Source: Methanocorpusculum vombati
Lineage (GTDB): Archaea > Halobacteriota > Methanomicrobia > Methanomicrobiales > Methanocorpusculaceae
Direction of reading: 5' to 3'
DNA: 64,000 nucleotides
Assembly: GCF_026891935.1 (NCBI RefSeq)
Contig: NZ_JAPTGC010000003.1
Coordinates: forward strand, 123,240-187,239
Below the pieces are notes generated by a model that saw only the letters and a list, made by a program, of their open reading frames with translations, ran no database searches and was not told the DNA's origin. Below, piece by piece: positions 30,318 to 39,501 of this stretch. Both the position numbers and the translations under genes were made by a program. Every line of letters starts with the position of its first letter. Position 1 is the first letter of the stretch.

Positions 30318-31694
30318 TTATTCGAGGTATCCGGAGATTTCTCCGAGTATTTCGTCCATCAGCTGTTTTGCTTCGGCAGGGTCTTTGGATTCGGTGTACA
30401 CCCGGACGAGCGGTTCCGTGCCGGAGGGCCGGATGAGTGCCCATGCCCCGCCGCGGGTGATGCGGATACCGTCGCGGGCGTCGATGGGGCAGTCGTTGAA
30501 GTATTCTTTCATGTGGGCGGTGATCTCTGCGGCACGGCTGGTCTTGCGTTTTTCCTGATACATGGTGAAGACGGGAAGTTCTGCGATGAGGGCGGAGAGC
30601 GGGACTGCCCGTTCGGCAACGAGGCTGAGCATGGTTGCGGCACTCATGCCGCCGTCACGGCAGAACTGATGTGCGGGATAGATGATACCGCCGTTTCCTT
30701 CACCACCGATAATGACCGGTTTTCCTTCTTTCATGAGGTTGCGCATGGTACGTGCGGCATAGATGCTGCCGACTACCGTATAGCTGGTGGTGCAGCCGTG
30801 ACTGGCGGCGACCGCTTCCACAAGTCCTGAGGTACTGACCGGAGTTACGACGACACCTCCGGGATGCTTGCGGCAGAAGTAGGAGGTGACAAGACCGAGC
30901 GTGATGTTGCCGTCCATGAACCGTCCCTGTTCGTCAACGAAGATGGCGCGGTCTGCGTCGCCGTCATGGGCGACGCCGAACGCGGCACGGGTTTCGATGA
31001 CTTTTGCGGAGAGGGGTGCGAGTCCTTCGGCGGTGGGTTCGGGCAGGCGTCCGGGGAAGGTTCCGTCGAAGGGTTCGTTGATAACGTGGACGGTTGCGCC
31101 GAGCCGCCGGAGGATTTCCGGGGGGGTTGCGGATGCAGGTCCGTTTCCGGGGGCGACGACGACGGTGAGACCGCGGCCGCAGTCTTTGGGGAACTGTGCA
31201 ACGATTGCACTGATATAGAGTTCACGGGCTTCCGGTTCGGATGCTGCGCTGCCGAGTTTGTTCCAGGGGGCGGTGACAAACTTCTGGTGAATCATGGTCT
31301 GCTCAAGCTGAATGGTTCGTTCGTCACCCATTTCAGTGCCGTCTGCTTCGATGATTTTGATGCCGTTGTACTCGGGCGGGTTATGGGATGCGGTTATCAT
31401 GACACCGCCGTCGAGGTGGTGGTCGAGTACGAGGTACTGGAGGCAGGGGGTGGGGACAATGTCGAAGTCGATGACGTTGCAGCCGCAGGAAAGGAGACCG
31501 GCACGGACGGCGGCGGCGAGGGCGGGGCCGGAGGTGCGGGTGTCACGGCCGAGACCGACGGTTTTTCCGGGGCCGAGCATGGTTGCGAATGCTTCTGCTA
31601 TTTCCAGGGCGAGTTTCGGCGTCATGTCGATGCCGGTTACGCCGCGGACACCGTTGGTGCCGAAGTACTGTTTTTCAAGTTTTGTGAGTTCCAT
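30318..31694 (-). CDS. glmM: Phosphoglucosamine mutase-type phosphohexomutase
   Basis: 458 residues from ATG 31694. Phosphoserine loop TASHNPPEYNG with Ser103, metal site DGDADR (244-249), sugar-binding GGEGNGG (330-336), and phosphate-binding RPSGTEP near the C-terminus. It starts YFGTNGVRGVTG, the pattern of archaeal GlmM-like enzymes, which convert glucosamine-6-P to glucosamine-1-P for UDP-GlcNAc. Phosphomannomutase activity is an alternative. The provirus is inserted immediately downstream of its stop. Confidence 0.82.
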   Translation of the reverse strand: MELTKLEKQYFGTNGVRGVTGIDMTPKLALEIAEAFATMLGPGKTVGLGRDTRTSGPALAAAVRAGLLSCGCNVIDFDIVPTPCLQYLVLDHHLDGGVMITASHNPPEYNGIKIIEADGTEMGDERTIQLEQTMIHQKFVTAPWNKLGSAASEPEARELYISAIVAQFPKDCGRGLTVVVAPGNGPASATPPEILRRLGATVHVINEPFDGTFPGRLPEPTAEGLAPLSAKVIETRAAFGVAHDGDADRAIFVDEQGRFMDGNITLGLVTSYFCRKHPGGVVVTPVSTSGLVEAVAASHGCTTSYTVVGSIYAARTMRNLMKEGKPVIIGGEGNGGIIYPAHQFCRDGGMSAATMLSLVAERAVPLSALIAELPVFTMYQEKRKTSRAAEITAHMKEYFNDCPIDARDGIRITRGGAWALIRPSGTEPLVRVYTESKDPAEAKQLMDEILGEISGYLE

Positions 31695-31764
31695 AACCAA
31701 TGTTTCCGTGAAAGTAGTATTGGCGGGACGGGTGATTATAAATGTCGATAAAAGAGGATGGGGT

Positions 31765-32346
31765 TTATTCGTCGTCGTCGCTGTCTTCTTCATCGCCGTC
31801 GTCTTCGGTCCCGGATCCTTTGCGGGTGTTGAGGAGGACGTTTGCGGACTCGCCGAGTTTTCGCATGATCTCGGTGATTTTGTCTTCGATGTCGAGTTCG
31901 TCGTCGATGGCAAGTGAGGTTCCTTCGATCTCTAAGAGGAAACGGGCGATCTCGCTGGATTCAAAGAGGATGTCGTCGAGTTCATCGAGGGTGAAGAATC
32001 CGCACATGGCTCCGTAGAAGAAGGTGGCGCCGGATTTTCTGACCTTTCGTTTGAATGCGTTCCGCGCCTGGTTGACGGCCTGCGGGCTGTAGGGTTCTTC
32101 CATGAAGGGGACGAGTTCGGGGAGGTGCTGGCCGATGAAGGTCATCTCTGCGCCGTAGGGGGTTTTGAAGTCGGAACAGAGCCGGGCGATTGCCCATTCA
32201 CGGGCGGTGATGTAGGTGCGTTTGCGCAGGAATACGTTGACTTTGCGGTAGGTTGCGCCGTCAACTTTTTTGAATTTCTGGTATTTGTTGATCTCTTCAG
32301 TCCGGTCGTCTTCGTCAGGAGTCAGCGGGTACGGGTCAGAGTCCAT
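31765..32346 (-). CDS. DUF5806 family protein
   Basis: 193 residues. Conserved block: KFKKVDGATYRKVNVFLRKR, then TAREWAIARLCSDF, ELVPFMEEPYSPQAVNQARNAF and GATFFYGAMCGFFTLDELDD. This matches the euryarchaeal DUF5806 family, known from haloarchaea and methanogens but without a function. The C-terminal tail is almost all Asp/Glu/Ser. It lies upstream of glmM on the same strand. Confidence 0.75.
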   Translation of the reverse strand: MDSDPYPLTPDEDDRTEEINKYQKFKKVDGATYRKVNVFLRKRTYITAREWAIARLCSDFKTPYGAEMTFIGQHLPELVPFMEEPYSPQAVNQARNAFKRKVRKSGATFFYGAMCGFFTLDELDDILFESSEIARFLLEIEGTSLAIDDELDIEDKITEIMRKLGESANVLLNTRKGSGTEDDGDEEDSDDDE

Positions 32347-32709
32347 TGTGTTTGTATTGGGAGTTTATTGGTATTGAGGGTTTGGGGGGATGATTTCTGT
32401 CCAGATTTTTGTATAGCATCATGTGGTTTATTCCATGTGTTCGTACGGTTTTTCTCCTGTAGGGTTGCGGGCAAAAAACATTTCCGCCGTTTGGGGCAAA
32501 GCCCAAAACGGGTTAGGCACGCGGATGGGATGCGAAAAAAATCATCCCTTCCGATCACACATATCAGCATAAAAAAATTCTTTGGCTTTGTTCCAAACGT
32601 CTAAACCCGGTTAAGCGTGTCCAATCGAAGGAGGATTGGATTCTTCGGGATACGGGTATCTTTTGGTTGTGCTGAGGAACCAAAGCCCTGCTTTCCTCCC
32701 CCAAAAATG
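32347..32709. other. Intergenic region with repeat copy
   Basis: 363 bases upstream of the DUF5806 gene and downstream of the GNAT gene. It holds one copy of a 27-bp inverted repeat (32412-32438) and short stems such as GTTTTGGG/CCCAAAAC near 32490-32510. No credible gene. Confidence 0.4.
32412..32438 (+). repeat. 27-bp repeat, copy A
   Basis: Begins TATAGCATCAT and ends TTTATTCCATGT. It is found again in inverted orientation at 34805-34831 with 26 of 27 bases identical. The pair brackets the GNAT gene, the dif-like site and the recombinase. Confidence 0.85.
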
Positions 32710-33465
32710 TTACAGCCCGCGTTCCGACAAAATCTTTGTAAATTTTTTCTCCGATAAAATCTCGTTTGTAACAAACTCTCCGTCATAAAACAGGCTGTAG
32801 GTGGTGGACGGTGCCGGAGCGTTCTGTGCCTCGGCAGCCGAGGTAAAGAGAACCGATCGGAACGCAACGTTCCGTTCCCGTGCGATCTTTTCGATCAGCG
32901 GCACATATTTTGCTGTGAACGGACACTGATGACTGTAGTACAGCACAAAGCCCTGTTCCTCCGTATGCGACTGTTTTGCCTGCGCCGCAAACTGCGGTTT
33001 TGGCGCGGACGCATCGAACGGCAGATAATACAGTACGTAATACGGGTTGGCGGTGTCTGCCGCTGAAAACCCTGCATGCCGGAGAAATTTCGGGTCTGCG
33101 AGGAAGGGCCGTTTCTTATCGCTTGCGAGTATCACCAGGCCGCGTTTTCCTTTCTCTTTGCTGTCCGCAATACATGCTGTCAGCAGTTGGGTTGCGTAGC
33201 CGTGGCCTGCGTACTGCCCGGCGACCCACAGGCAGTTGATGTACATATAGCCGTCTGCGGTAACCGGTGCCCAGGCATACTCCGCCGGAATATACTCGAT
33301 AAAACATTTTCCGCGAACGTTTCCTTTCAGAAACACCAGCCCTTCATCCAGCCGGTCAGAAAGCCAGCGCTTCTTTGCCGCAACCTGGCAGTCGGTATTG
33401 TTTGAAATCGCGCAGCAGATGTGTTCAGCTGCCAGATTCTCTTTTGTTAGTCTCAGAAGATCCAT
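32710..33465 (-). CDS. GNAT acetyltransferase with YoaP-like domain
   Basis: 251 residues. The N-terminal GNAT domain (about 1-150) has the acetyl-CoA pocket around LWVAGQYAGHGYATQLL. The C-terminal region (about 165-251, GFVLYYSHQCPFTAKYVPLIEK ... YSLFYDGEFVTNEILSEKKF) matches the YoaP-like thioredoxin-type domain with a single Cys-Pro-Phe. Substrate unknown. Confidence 0.75.
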   Translation of the reverse strand: MDLLRLTKENLAAEHICCAISNNTDCQVAAKKRWLSDRLDEGLVFLKGNVRGKCFIEYIPAEYAWAPVTADGYMYINCLWVAGQYAGHGYATQLLTACIADSKEKGKRGLVILASDKKRPFLADPKFLRHAGFSAADTANPYYVLYYLPFDASAPKPQFAAQAKQSHTEEQGFVLYYSHQCPFTAKYVPLIEKIARERNVAFRSVLFTSAAEAQNAPAPSTTYSLFYDGEFVTNEILSEKKFTKILSERGL

Positions 33466-33846
33466 ATGCGCATCAGAGTATCAGCCTCAGTACGGCATAA
33501 CTCTGCCGAACCCGGCTTGAAACCTCCCGAAAAACCGACCTTCATAGACGGCGTTTGAGCCGACTTCTCCGGGGTGCCGGGGTAATTCATCCTACCTGCG
33601 ATCATGGTCTGCAAACTCTCGGTTTTTTCATGATCTCATGTCCCTTCCCGAAACGTGTCACGGATGGGTGTCTCCTTCTGCGGGCTGATACTTCATTCTC
33701 ATAAATCCCGTCGTTTAGAGGTATTTTCTGATTTAAACTCGTTATATTGGGTTTTACCAACCCTCCAAAACCCCCAAAATATTGCGCATAATGTCTATTA
33801 TGCGCAAACCTTATCTCCCCTGACCGCAAACAACCTGATCACGTGA
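33466..33846. other. Intergenic region containing the dif-like site
   Basis: 381 bases between divergent genes. The only strong signal is the palindrome at 33781-33808. Short reading frames here lack family features. Confidence 0.5.
33781..33808. promoter_or_regulatory. dif: dif-like chromosome-dimer resolution site
   Basis: Two 11-base arms, ATTGCGCATAA and TTATGCGCAAA, flank a 6-base centre TGTCTA; ten of eleven arm pairs are complementary. The 11/6/11 layout and the sequence closely resemble bacterial dif (GTGCGCATAATGTATATTAT core). It lies 39 bases upstream of a Xer-type recombinase gene, as dif often does in archaea. Confidence 0.82.
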
Positions 33847-34770
33847 ATGTGTATGGCCCCGCCGAAACGAACCTTCCAGATCTGGATACCCCGCTACCTC
33901 AGCAGCATCGAGACAAAAAACTACTCGGAAAATACCATTGAAGCATACGGCAGAATCCTCAAACTCTTTGCCCGGTACAAAACCTATCTTGCCGAACACG
34001 ATGGGGATACTCCGGAGAATACCGGGCTCCTTGCCGGTCTTAGTATGGGCGCGGATGTGGATGCGGATGCCTATGAGATCAGTGATTTTTTCACCATGAT
34101 CCGCAATGAGCGCCATCTTAAACCGGCAAGTCTGCATCAGTACGACTCCGCTCTCAGCTCCTTTTACCGGCATCTGATTGCCCAGAATGTGGTTGAGGCA
34201 AACCCAATGAACCGTGTTGAACGGCCAAAGATCAAAGACCGCGAACTCAAGTATCTCCGGCATAAAGAGGTCATGGCCTTCATTGCATCTCTGGAACATC
34301 CGCGTGACGCCCTTCTCATCAGAACCATTTATGCGACCGGTATGCGTGTCTCCGAGCTCTGCGGTCTCTGTGCTGAACACATCAGTTTCGAGGAACAGAC
34401 CATCCGCGTCCGGGGAAAAGGCGGAAAAATCCGCATCGTCTTCTGTGATCCGGACACGCTTTCCATGATACGGGAGCATCTCGACGGCCGGACCGAAGGT
34501 CCGGTCTTTCTCGGCAACCGGGGGCATGCCATCTCGCCCCGGACAGTGCAGCATATCTTCAATCTCTATGCCCCGCCGGGCATTACGCCGCATAAAATCC
34601 GGCACAGTTATGCAAGTGAGCTCTACAAACGCTCACACAATCTCCGGGTTGTGCAGGAAAATCTCGGCCATAACTCCATTCAGACCACGGAAATTTACAT
34701 CCATACTGATCTTGACGAACGCAGAAGAGCGTATCAGGAGTACTTCCCGCTGGCAGCCGGCGGGGAGTGA
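33847..34770 (+). CDS. xerA: Tyrosine recombinase XerA
   Basis: 307 residues. Core-binding domain at about 10-120, then the catalytic domain with Arg167 (ATGMRVSELC), Lys191/194 (RGKGGKIR), His249 and Arg252 (PHKIRHSYAS), His275 (LGHNSIQTTE) and Tyr284 (TEIYIH). Compact, with no extensions, it matches archaeal XerA/bacterial XerCD, which resolve chromosome dimers at dif. The adjoining dif-like palindrome supports this over a mobile-element integrase. Start at 33847, or two codons later. Confidence 0.85.
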   Translation: MCMAPPKRTFQIWIPRYLSSIETKNYSENTIEAYGRILKLFARYKTYLAEHDGDTPENTGLLAGLSMGADVDADAYEISDFFTMIRNERHLKPASLHQYDSALSSFYRHLIAQNVVEANPMNRVERPKIKDRELKYLRHKEVMAFIASLEHPRDALLIRTIYATGMRVSELCGLCAEHISFEEQTIRVRGKGGKIRIVFCDPDTLSMIREHLDGRTEGPVFLGNRGHAISPRTVQHIFNLYAPPGITPHKIRHSYASELYKRSHNLRVVQENLGHNSIQTTEIYIHTDLDERRRAYQEYFPLAAGGE

Positions 34771-34804
34771 TCTCTTCTTTTTTCAGTCGAACCTCCTCTT
34801 TCAT

Positions 34805-34831
34805 ACATGGAATAAACCAAATGATGCTATA
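34805..34831 (-). repeat. 27-bp repeat, copy B (inverted)
   Basis: Reverse complement of copy A at 32412-32438 with one mismatch. It lies just after the xerA stop. Confidence 0.85.
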
Positions 34832-34887
34832 TGATATTTTGATCCCGATCAGAAAGGAGATATCCGGTCACCGCAATACACAACAGC

Positions 34888-35427
34888 ATGGAATTCTCTT
34901 CAGTGCTTCTTACCGCTGCGGAGCTCATGGCAGTTTCTGCCCGGACTGCTCCTAAGTCCAAAGGTTCTGATGTGATTGAGATCGCCATTCTCGGTCCCGA
35001 TCAGCTCGAATCGCTTGCTGTGGAAATGGAGGAGATCTCAGCTTTGACCGGTATGAAATTCTATCTGCGTGATGCCGGAAACATCCGGCAGAGCGGGGCA
35101 TGTCTGCTGATTGGTGCGGATGGCATGTCCACCCTCGGTCTCAACTGCGGTGCGTGCGGTCATGCGACCTGTGCCGAGATGAAGGCCTCTGTGGATATTG
35201 CTCCTGTGGATTCCCTCTACAAAGGCCCGGTCTGTGCTCTCCGGTCAACCGATCTCGGGATTGCGGTCGGGTCTGCGGTGAAGACGGCGTCTACGCTGAA
35301 TATTGACAACCGGGTTATGTTCTCCGCCGGGACTGCGGCTCTGGCTCTCGGTCTTCTGCCGCATTCGACGATTGCGTTCGGGATTCCGTTGTCGGTCACG
35401 GGGAAAAGTCCGTATTTTGATCGGTGA
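34888..35427 (+). CDS. DUF2148 ferredoxin-like protein
   Basis: 179 residues. The N-terminal helical part begins MEFSSVLLTAAELMAVSART. The Cys motif LNCGACGHATCAEM is the iron-sulfur ligand pattern of the DUF2148 family, and a second conserved region GPVCALRSTDLGIAVGSAVKTAS follows. Members are uncharacterised redox proteins of anaerobes. Confidence 0.8.
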   Translation: MEFSSVLLTAAELMAVSARTAPKSKGSDVIEIAILGPDQLESLAVEMEEISALTGMKFYLRDAGNIRQSGACLLIGADGMSTLGLNCGACGHATCAEMKASVDIAPVDSLYKGPVCALRSTDLGIAVGSAVKTASTLNIDNRVMFSAGTAALALGLLPHSTIAFGIPLSVTGKSPYFDR

Positions 35428-35458
35428 CTTCGTCTAAGAGAAAAAAGATGAGGGATGT

Positions 35459-37954
35459 TCATCTCATTTGAGATGCATCATCCTTACTGATCACTGTGTC
35501 ATACAGCCCAATCTTTTCTTCGTATCTATGTCGGATAATTCCAGAGTAGGAGAGACTTGTATCCTCATATCGTTTGAATTTGTACACTGCATCGTTCATT
35601 AATGCACTATTAAAGAGATCCAGACTTACCAGAAGTTCAAAATCCGGGATGGTTAATCCGGTCACTTTTTTAAAAAGGTCAGGCTCGATCTGTGAGATAA
35701 CATCACGCAATGCCAGTTCCCGGTAGTCTGTCAGATACATGAATACCGGAATCCGTGTGGCAAATTTGATAAGTTTTTCTTGAATCTGTTTTCGTAAATT
35801 CTTGATTTCCCTCTCTTCTTCCGTGAGTTCCTTCTTGGTTTTTTCAGATTTCTCCATGTTGTTTGCTTCTTGTTTTGCTTTTTTGAGGCTTTCAGATTTG
35901 TTAATGATCGTTTCAATATCTGTGTTGAGGCTTCTGAATCCTTCAATACTCATTAGGGCCGCCAATGCTGCTTCATTGTGAAGAAGGCGTTCCAACGTGG
36001 TATTGTCTACATTGACCAGGAGGGCACTTTCCCATCTTCGTGCAAGGAGTGTGGCTGTTGTTCCGCTCATTGCTAAATCGAGAACTCCTCCTGCATCAAT
36101 TTCTTTCATGGGGCTTCCATCATAAGCGTAGATGGGGAGGAAATGGATAAATTCGGCGACTTTTTTCTCCGGATTCGATTCATCGATGTTGAGGCGGCAG
36201 CTGTAGTCTGCGATCTGGCGGAATGCTCGTTCCGGTGCAAAGTCGAAGACATAGCATTCTTGTTTGAGAATTTCCTGTTTGTTTGGGAACATGCCGTCGG
36301 GATTGTAAATTACCCAGGGAGATTGGACCCGAAATGCTGCTTGGAAGTAGGTTTCCGGGCTGGAAAGATTACGCAGCATGAAGATGCCTGTCCAGGGTTT
36401 AATTGTTATTCCAGTTGTGAGTTTTCCGCAGGTGAGTGTTATCGTTTTTGTTTCCAACGGATTTTCCATGGATTTTCTGACAGGTGAAAGGGCTTTTACA
36501 CCAATGCCTGCTTTGGTTCCTGCTGCAACGTTGATGGTGTAATCATGATAAAATCTGTTGTGACGCTGTTTTAGAAGATTTCTCATTGCATAACAGGAGG
36601 AAACTGAGGGAAGAAACCAGATGGTGTGCGTTAGGATGTTGAGAAAACGTACATCTGCATAGGGTAATGGGGGTTTTTGAGAGCCGAGTTTGAGGTTATC
36701 TATGGTTGAGGGAAGATACTCTCCCCGAATGAGGTCTAGCCATTTCTGGACTTCGTCTTCATAGATGAAGCGTGCGGTATCTTCTTCTCCTTCTGTTGAA
36801 AAGAATACGTTTAGGTCAAACTCGTTGAATTCTCCCTGTAGTGCGATTTTGCGGATTTCTTCAGGTAATTGATAGGTCATTAAGACCATTTTCGGAAGTG
36901 CTGCATAGGGATTGTCGGCGCCGTTCCATTCTTCTTTTGCTTTTTGTTCATCCGAATATGTCCAGTTGTAAATCTGTTCTTCGATGAACTCTCCATTAGT
37001 TAATGCCCGAAACGGGGTTCCGGAGAGATAGAGGTAGTAATGTGTTTTGATGGGGAGGAGTTCTTCATCGAAGTAGTCCACTCCTTCACCAATCGCATAC
37101 TTTTCTTCTCCTTTACTTTCGGATGCAAACAGATCCTGTGCTGTTTCCCGCCATGCTCCATAGTGGTATTCATCGAGGATGACCAGGTCCCATTCGATGG
37201 TGTGTACCCATGCATTTTTTGGTTTTATGCCGCCAAGTTCATTTTTCCCAAGATAATCCTGGAATGATCCAAAACATACTAGGGGTTTGTCTTTGTCCGC
37301 TTCTTCATAGGTTAGATCGGTTCGGGAGATGAACTGCCATCCGGCGAAATCAACATGTCGCAGAAGGTCATCTTTCCATGCGGATTGGACTGCGGGTTTG
37401 AAGGTGAGTACGAGAACACGGGTGAATTTCATGCGTTGTGCAAGCTGGTAGGCAGTGAATGTTTTGCCAAACCGCATTTTGGCATTCCATAAAAATTTGG
37501 GAGTCTTATCGGGATTTTCCAGTTTATACTCTGTATAATACTGGATGGTTTTTTGAATTGCCAGTTCCTGTTCCGGGCGCAGGGGGAAGTTGAGGTCACG
37601 GGTGGTTTCAAATTCTTTTCCTTCTTTTATGGCTAACCATGCACTGCGAACCTGTTTGACTTCACATTTGAACCATTCACTGTCTTTGTATCGGGATATT
37701 CCCTGTACGGTTTTAAGATGGTGATGGACATCGTAATCCATGAATGTTGATCCGTCATTGCGGATTGCGGGCTCTTCAAAGACAATGGTGTAGGGATGTT
37801 CTTCCGGTCTGTTGATGGGGTATTGCTGGGAGACACGTTTCCTCACGTCCACTGTGGTGTAGCCGATTTTCAGCCATCCGGGATATTTGCTGTCACTGTA
37901 CGCATAGATGGAGGGATTCCGTTCCGGTCGGATGGGAAAGGTCGCATTCGCCAT
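35459..37954 (-). CDS. GIY-YIG nuclease fused to SF2 helicase (restriction subunit)
   Basis: 831 residues. The N-terminal GIY-YIG/T5orf172 domain is IYAYSDSKYPGWLKIGYTT (16-34) with Arg-rich RKRVSQQYP. The helicase follows: Walker A NAKMRFGKT (157-165), DEYH box 261-264, SGTPF motif III 311-315, and motif VI-like AAFRVQSPW. This is a nuclease-translocase polypeptide of restriction type, with its methylases upstream in the same operon. It would scan DNA and cut unmodified DNA. Confidence 0.8.
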   Translation of the reverse strand: MANATFPIRPERNPSIYAYSDSKYPGWLKIGYTTVDVRKRVSQQYPINRPEEHPYTIVFEEPAIRNDGSTFMDYDVHHHLKTVQGISRYKDSEWFKCEVKQVRSAWLAIKEGKEFETTRDLNFPLRPEQELAIQKTIQYYTEYKLENPDKTPKFLWNAKMRFGKTFTAYQLAQRMKFTRVLVLTFKPAVQSAWKDDLLRHVDFAGWQFISRTDLTYEEADKDKPLVCFGSFQDYLGKNELGGIKPKNAWVHTIEWDLVILDEYHYGAWRETAQDLFASESKGEEKYAIGEGVDYFDEELLPIKTHYYLYLSGTPFRALTNGEFIEEQIYNWTYSDEQKAKEEWNGADNPYAALPKMVLMTYQLPEEIRKIALQGEFNEFDLNVFFSTEGEEDTARFIYEDEVQKWLDLIRGEYLPSTIDNLKLGSQKPPLPYADVRFLNILTHTIWFLPSVSSCYAMRNLLKQRHNRFYHDYTINVAAGTKAGIGVKALSPVRKSMENPLETKTITLTCGKLTTGITIKPWTGIFMLRNLSSPETYFQAAFRVQSPWVIYNPDGMFPNKQEILKQECYVFDFAPERAFRQIADYSCRLNIDESNPEKKVAEFIHFLPIYAYDGSPMKEIDAGGVLDLAMSGTTATLLARRWESALLVNVDNTTLERLLHNEAALAALMSIEGFRSLNTDIETIINKSESLKKAKQEANNMEKSEKTKKELTEEEREIKNLRKQIQEKLIKFATRIPVFMYLTDYRELALRDVISQIEPDLFKKVTGLTIPDFELLVSLDLFNSALMNDAVYKFKRYEDTSLSYSGIIRHRYEEKIGLYDTVISKDDASQMR

Positions 37955-37956
37955 TG

Positions 37957-39501
37957 TTATGCAGTCTCCATGGGTTTAATCATCGATTCAATGAAAGCAA
38001 TTTCTTCTTCTGTTAATCCATATTTGATATAGAGTTCTTCATCAGTCCAAGGTTTTGAGAAGTCTTGTTGTGGAACAAACTTGTAAACTCCTCTTGCTGC
38101 ATTTTGGGAATTTTTCTTTTGTAAAACCAAAAATCTAAAGAATTTTGTTGAAATATATGATATTACATTTTCACATTCTGATTCATTTGAAAATGGACCA
38201 ATAACTAGATAACTTTCGTTACATACAGTATTAGGAGCACCATAAAACGGTTTGGGTAAAATGGGGTGGGGGAAAGTATCACTGCCACTTCCTGCTTTTG
38301 CAATGTACACTTTATGCCAAGAAATCATTTCTTTCCCTCGGCATATCATATCTAGGGGGACATATGCTGTGGTTCCTCGTATCTCTCTATTGTTGCCACT
38401 GACGTATATTTTCAAATCACTTTCGCTTTTCTTTTCCTTATTGCCCTTAAATGTATTTGTCAGGCCAAATGGCAATCTGCTACTTATGATTTGTTCCATT
38501 GATGGTGATTTTACCTTATTTACTTTGTGCAGAATTCCAATCGCTTCGTTATATCGGATAAAGGTGTCACAATCTGGTTCAAGCAATGGTCTCTCCACAG
38601 GTCCGGAAACAACTCCTTCATTATGGGAATAAACTTTACACAAACCCCTATTTTCTCTATCCCAAAGGAAGTAAGAAATGCCTCCTTTAATTTGGACACC
38701 ACTGAAACAGTCAGTAGCTTCAGGGTAGTCATGAAGTACTCGAATGCGATCATCATGGAGCATTTCATCACGGAATTCGTCCAATCCTTTTCCCCCAGTA
38801 AACCATCTTGAAGGAATAATCATTGTTAAATAACGAGGCTTCAGCTTTTTTGCTTGTTGTACAAATAACTGATAGATTGGTTTTGCACTCGCTCCATTTC
38901 CTCCACCATCGATTAATTGATATGGGGGATTACTCACGATCACGTCAAACTTCATTTGAAAGATTTCCTCTGGTGTTTTTGTGTGGATAAACTGATAGGC
39001 ATATGATTCAAGCTCCTCTCCTCTCTCATACATCTTCTTGGGCGCTCCACAGAAGATGCATTTACCATTTTTCCACGTATGTTCTGTTCTCTCCAGTTTG
39101 ATATTCCCGTCCTCTCCCTCAAAACAGGTACAGATGGAATACTGTCCGTTTGCAATCTTGGAACAGTACAGTGAACGGCGGGAGATCAATGCCGTCAGTT
39201 CGGTAATGGCAATGCCAAATATCTGATTTTTACAGATGTGGTTAACCCGTTCCTGTAAATCCGGAATCTCCTCTTCCAGTCCCACAAGCAGACGTGCCGC
39301 AATCTCACGGAGAAACACTCCGGTTTTTGTTGCCGGATCTAAAAATGTGGTCGTTTTATCATGCCAGATTTCTTCAGGGAGCAGATCGAGAATCTGATTT
39401 GCCAGTTTCGGTGGTGTGAATATCTCGTCATTGCTCAGGTTTGCAATACATGTTAGAACATCCGGGTTGTAACTTTTCACGGCTGTGCTCTCTTCACTCA
39501 T
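37957..39501 (-). CDS. Eco57I-like N6-adenine DNA methyltransferase
   Basis: 514 residues from ATG 39501 (a frame six codons longer starts at 39519). Motif I-like FLDPATKTGVF; catalytic NPPY in FDVIVSNPPYQLIDGG. A Cys cluster (CTCFEGE ... KCIFCGAPK) could bind zinc. The C-terminal half holds a target-recognition-type region (GYISTKFFRFLVLQKK-like). It starts two bases upstream of the helicase gene and overlaps the small methylase gene, so the three are one operon. Confidence 0.82.
   Translation of the reverse strand: MSEESTAVKSYNPDVLTCIANLSNDEIFTPPKLANQILDLLPEEIWHDKTTTFLDPATKTGVFLREIAARLLVGLEEEIPDLQERVNHICKNQIFGIAITELTALISRRSLYCSKIANGQYSICTCFEGEDGNIKLERTEHTWKNGKCIFCGAPKKMYERGEELESYAYQFIHTKTPEEIFQMKFDVIVSNPPYQLIDGGGNGASAKPIYQLFVQQAKKLKPRYLTMIIPSRWFTGGKGLDEFRDEMLHDDRIRVLHDYPEATDCFSGVQIKGGISYFLWDRENRGLCKVYSHNEGVVSGPVERPLLEPDCDTFIRYNEAIGILHKVNKVKSPSMEQIISSRLPFGLTNTFKGNKEKKSESDLKIYVSGNNREIRGTTAYVPLDMICRGKEMISWHKVYIAKAGSGSDTFPHPILPKPFYGAPNTVCNESYLVIGPFSNESECENVISYISTKFFRFLVLQKKNSQNAARGVYKFVPQQDFSKPWTDEELYIKYGLTEEEIAFIESMIKPMETA

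Noticed and set aside
30864..31751. 295-residue plus-strand ORF
   Set aside because: Antisense to glmM, whose catalytic motifs are complete on the minus strand.
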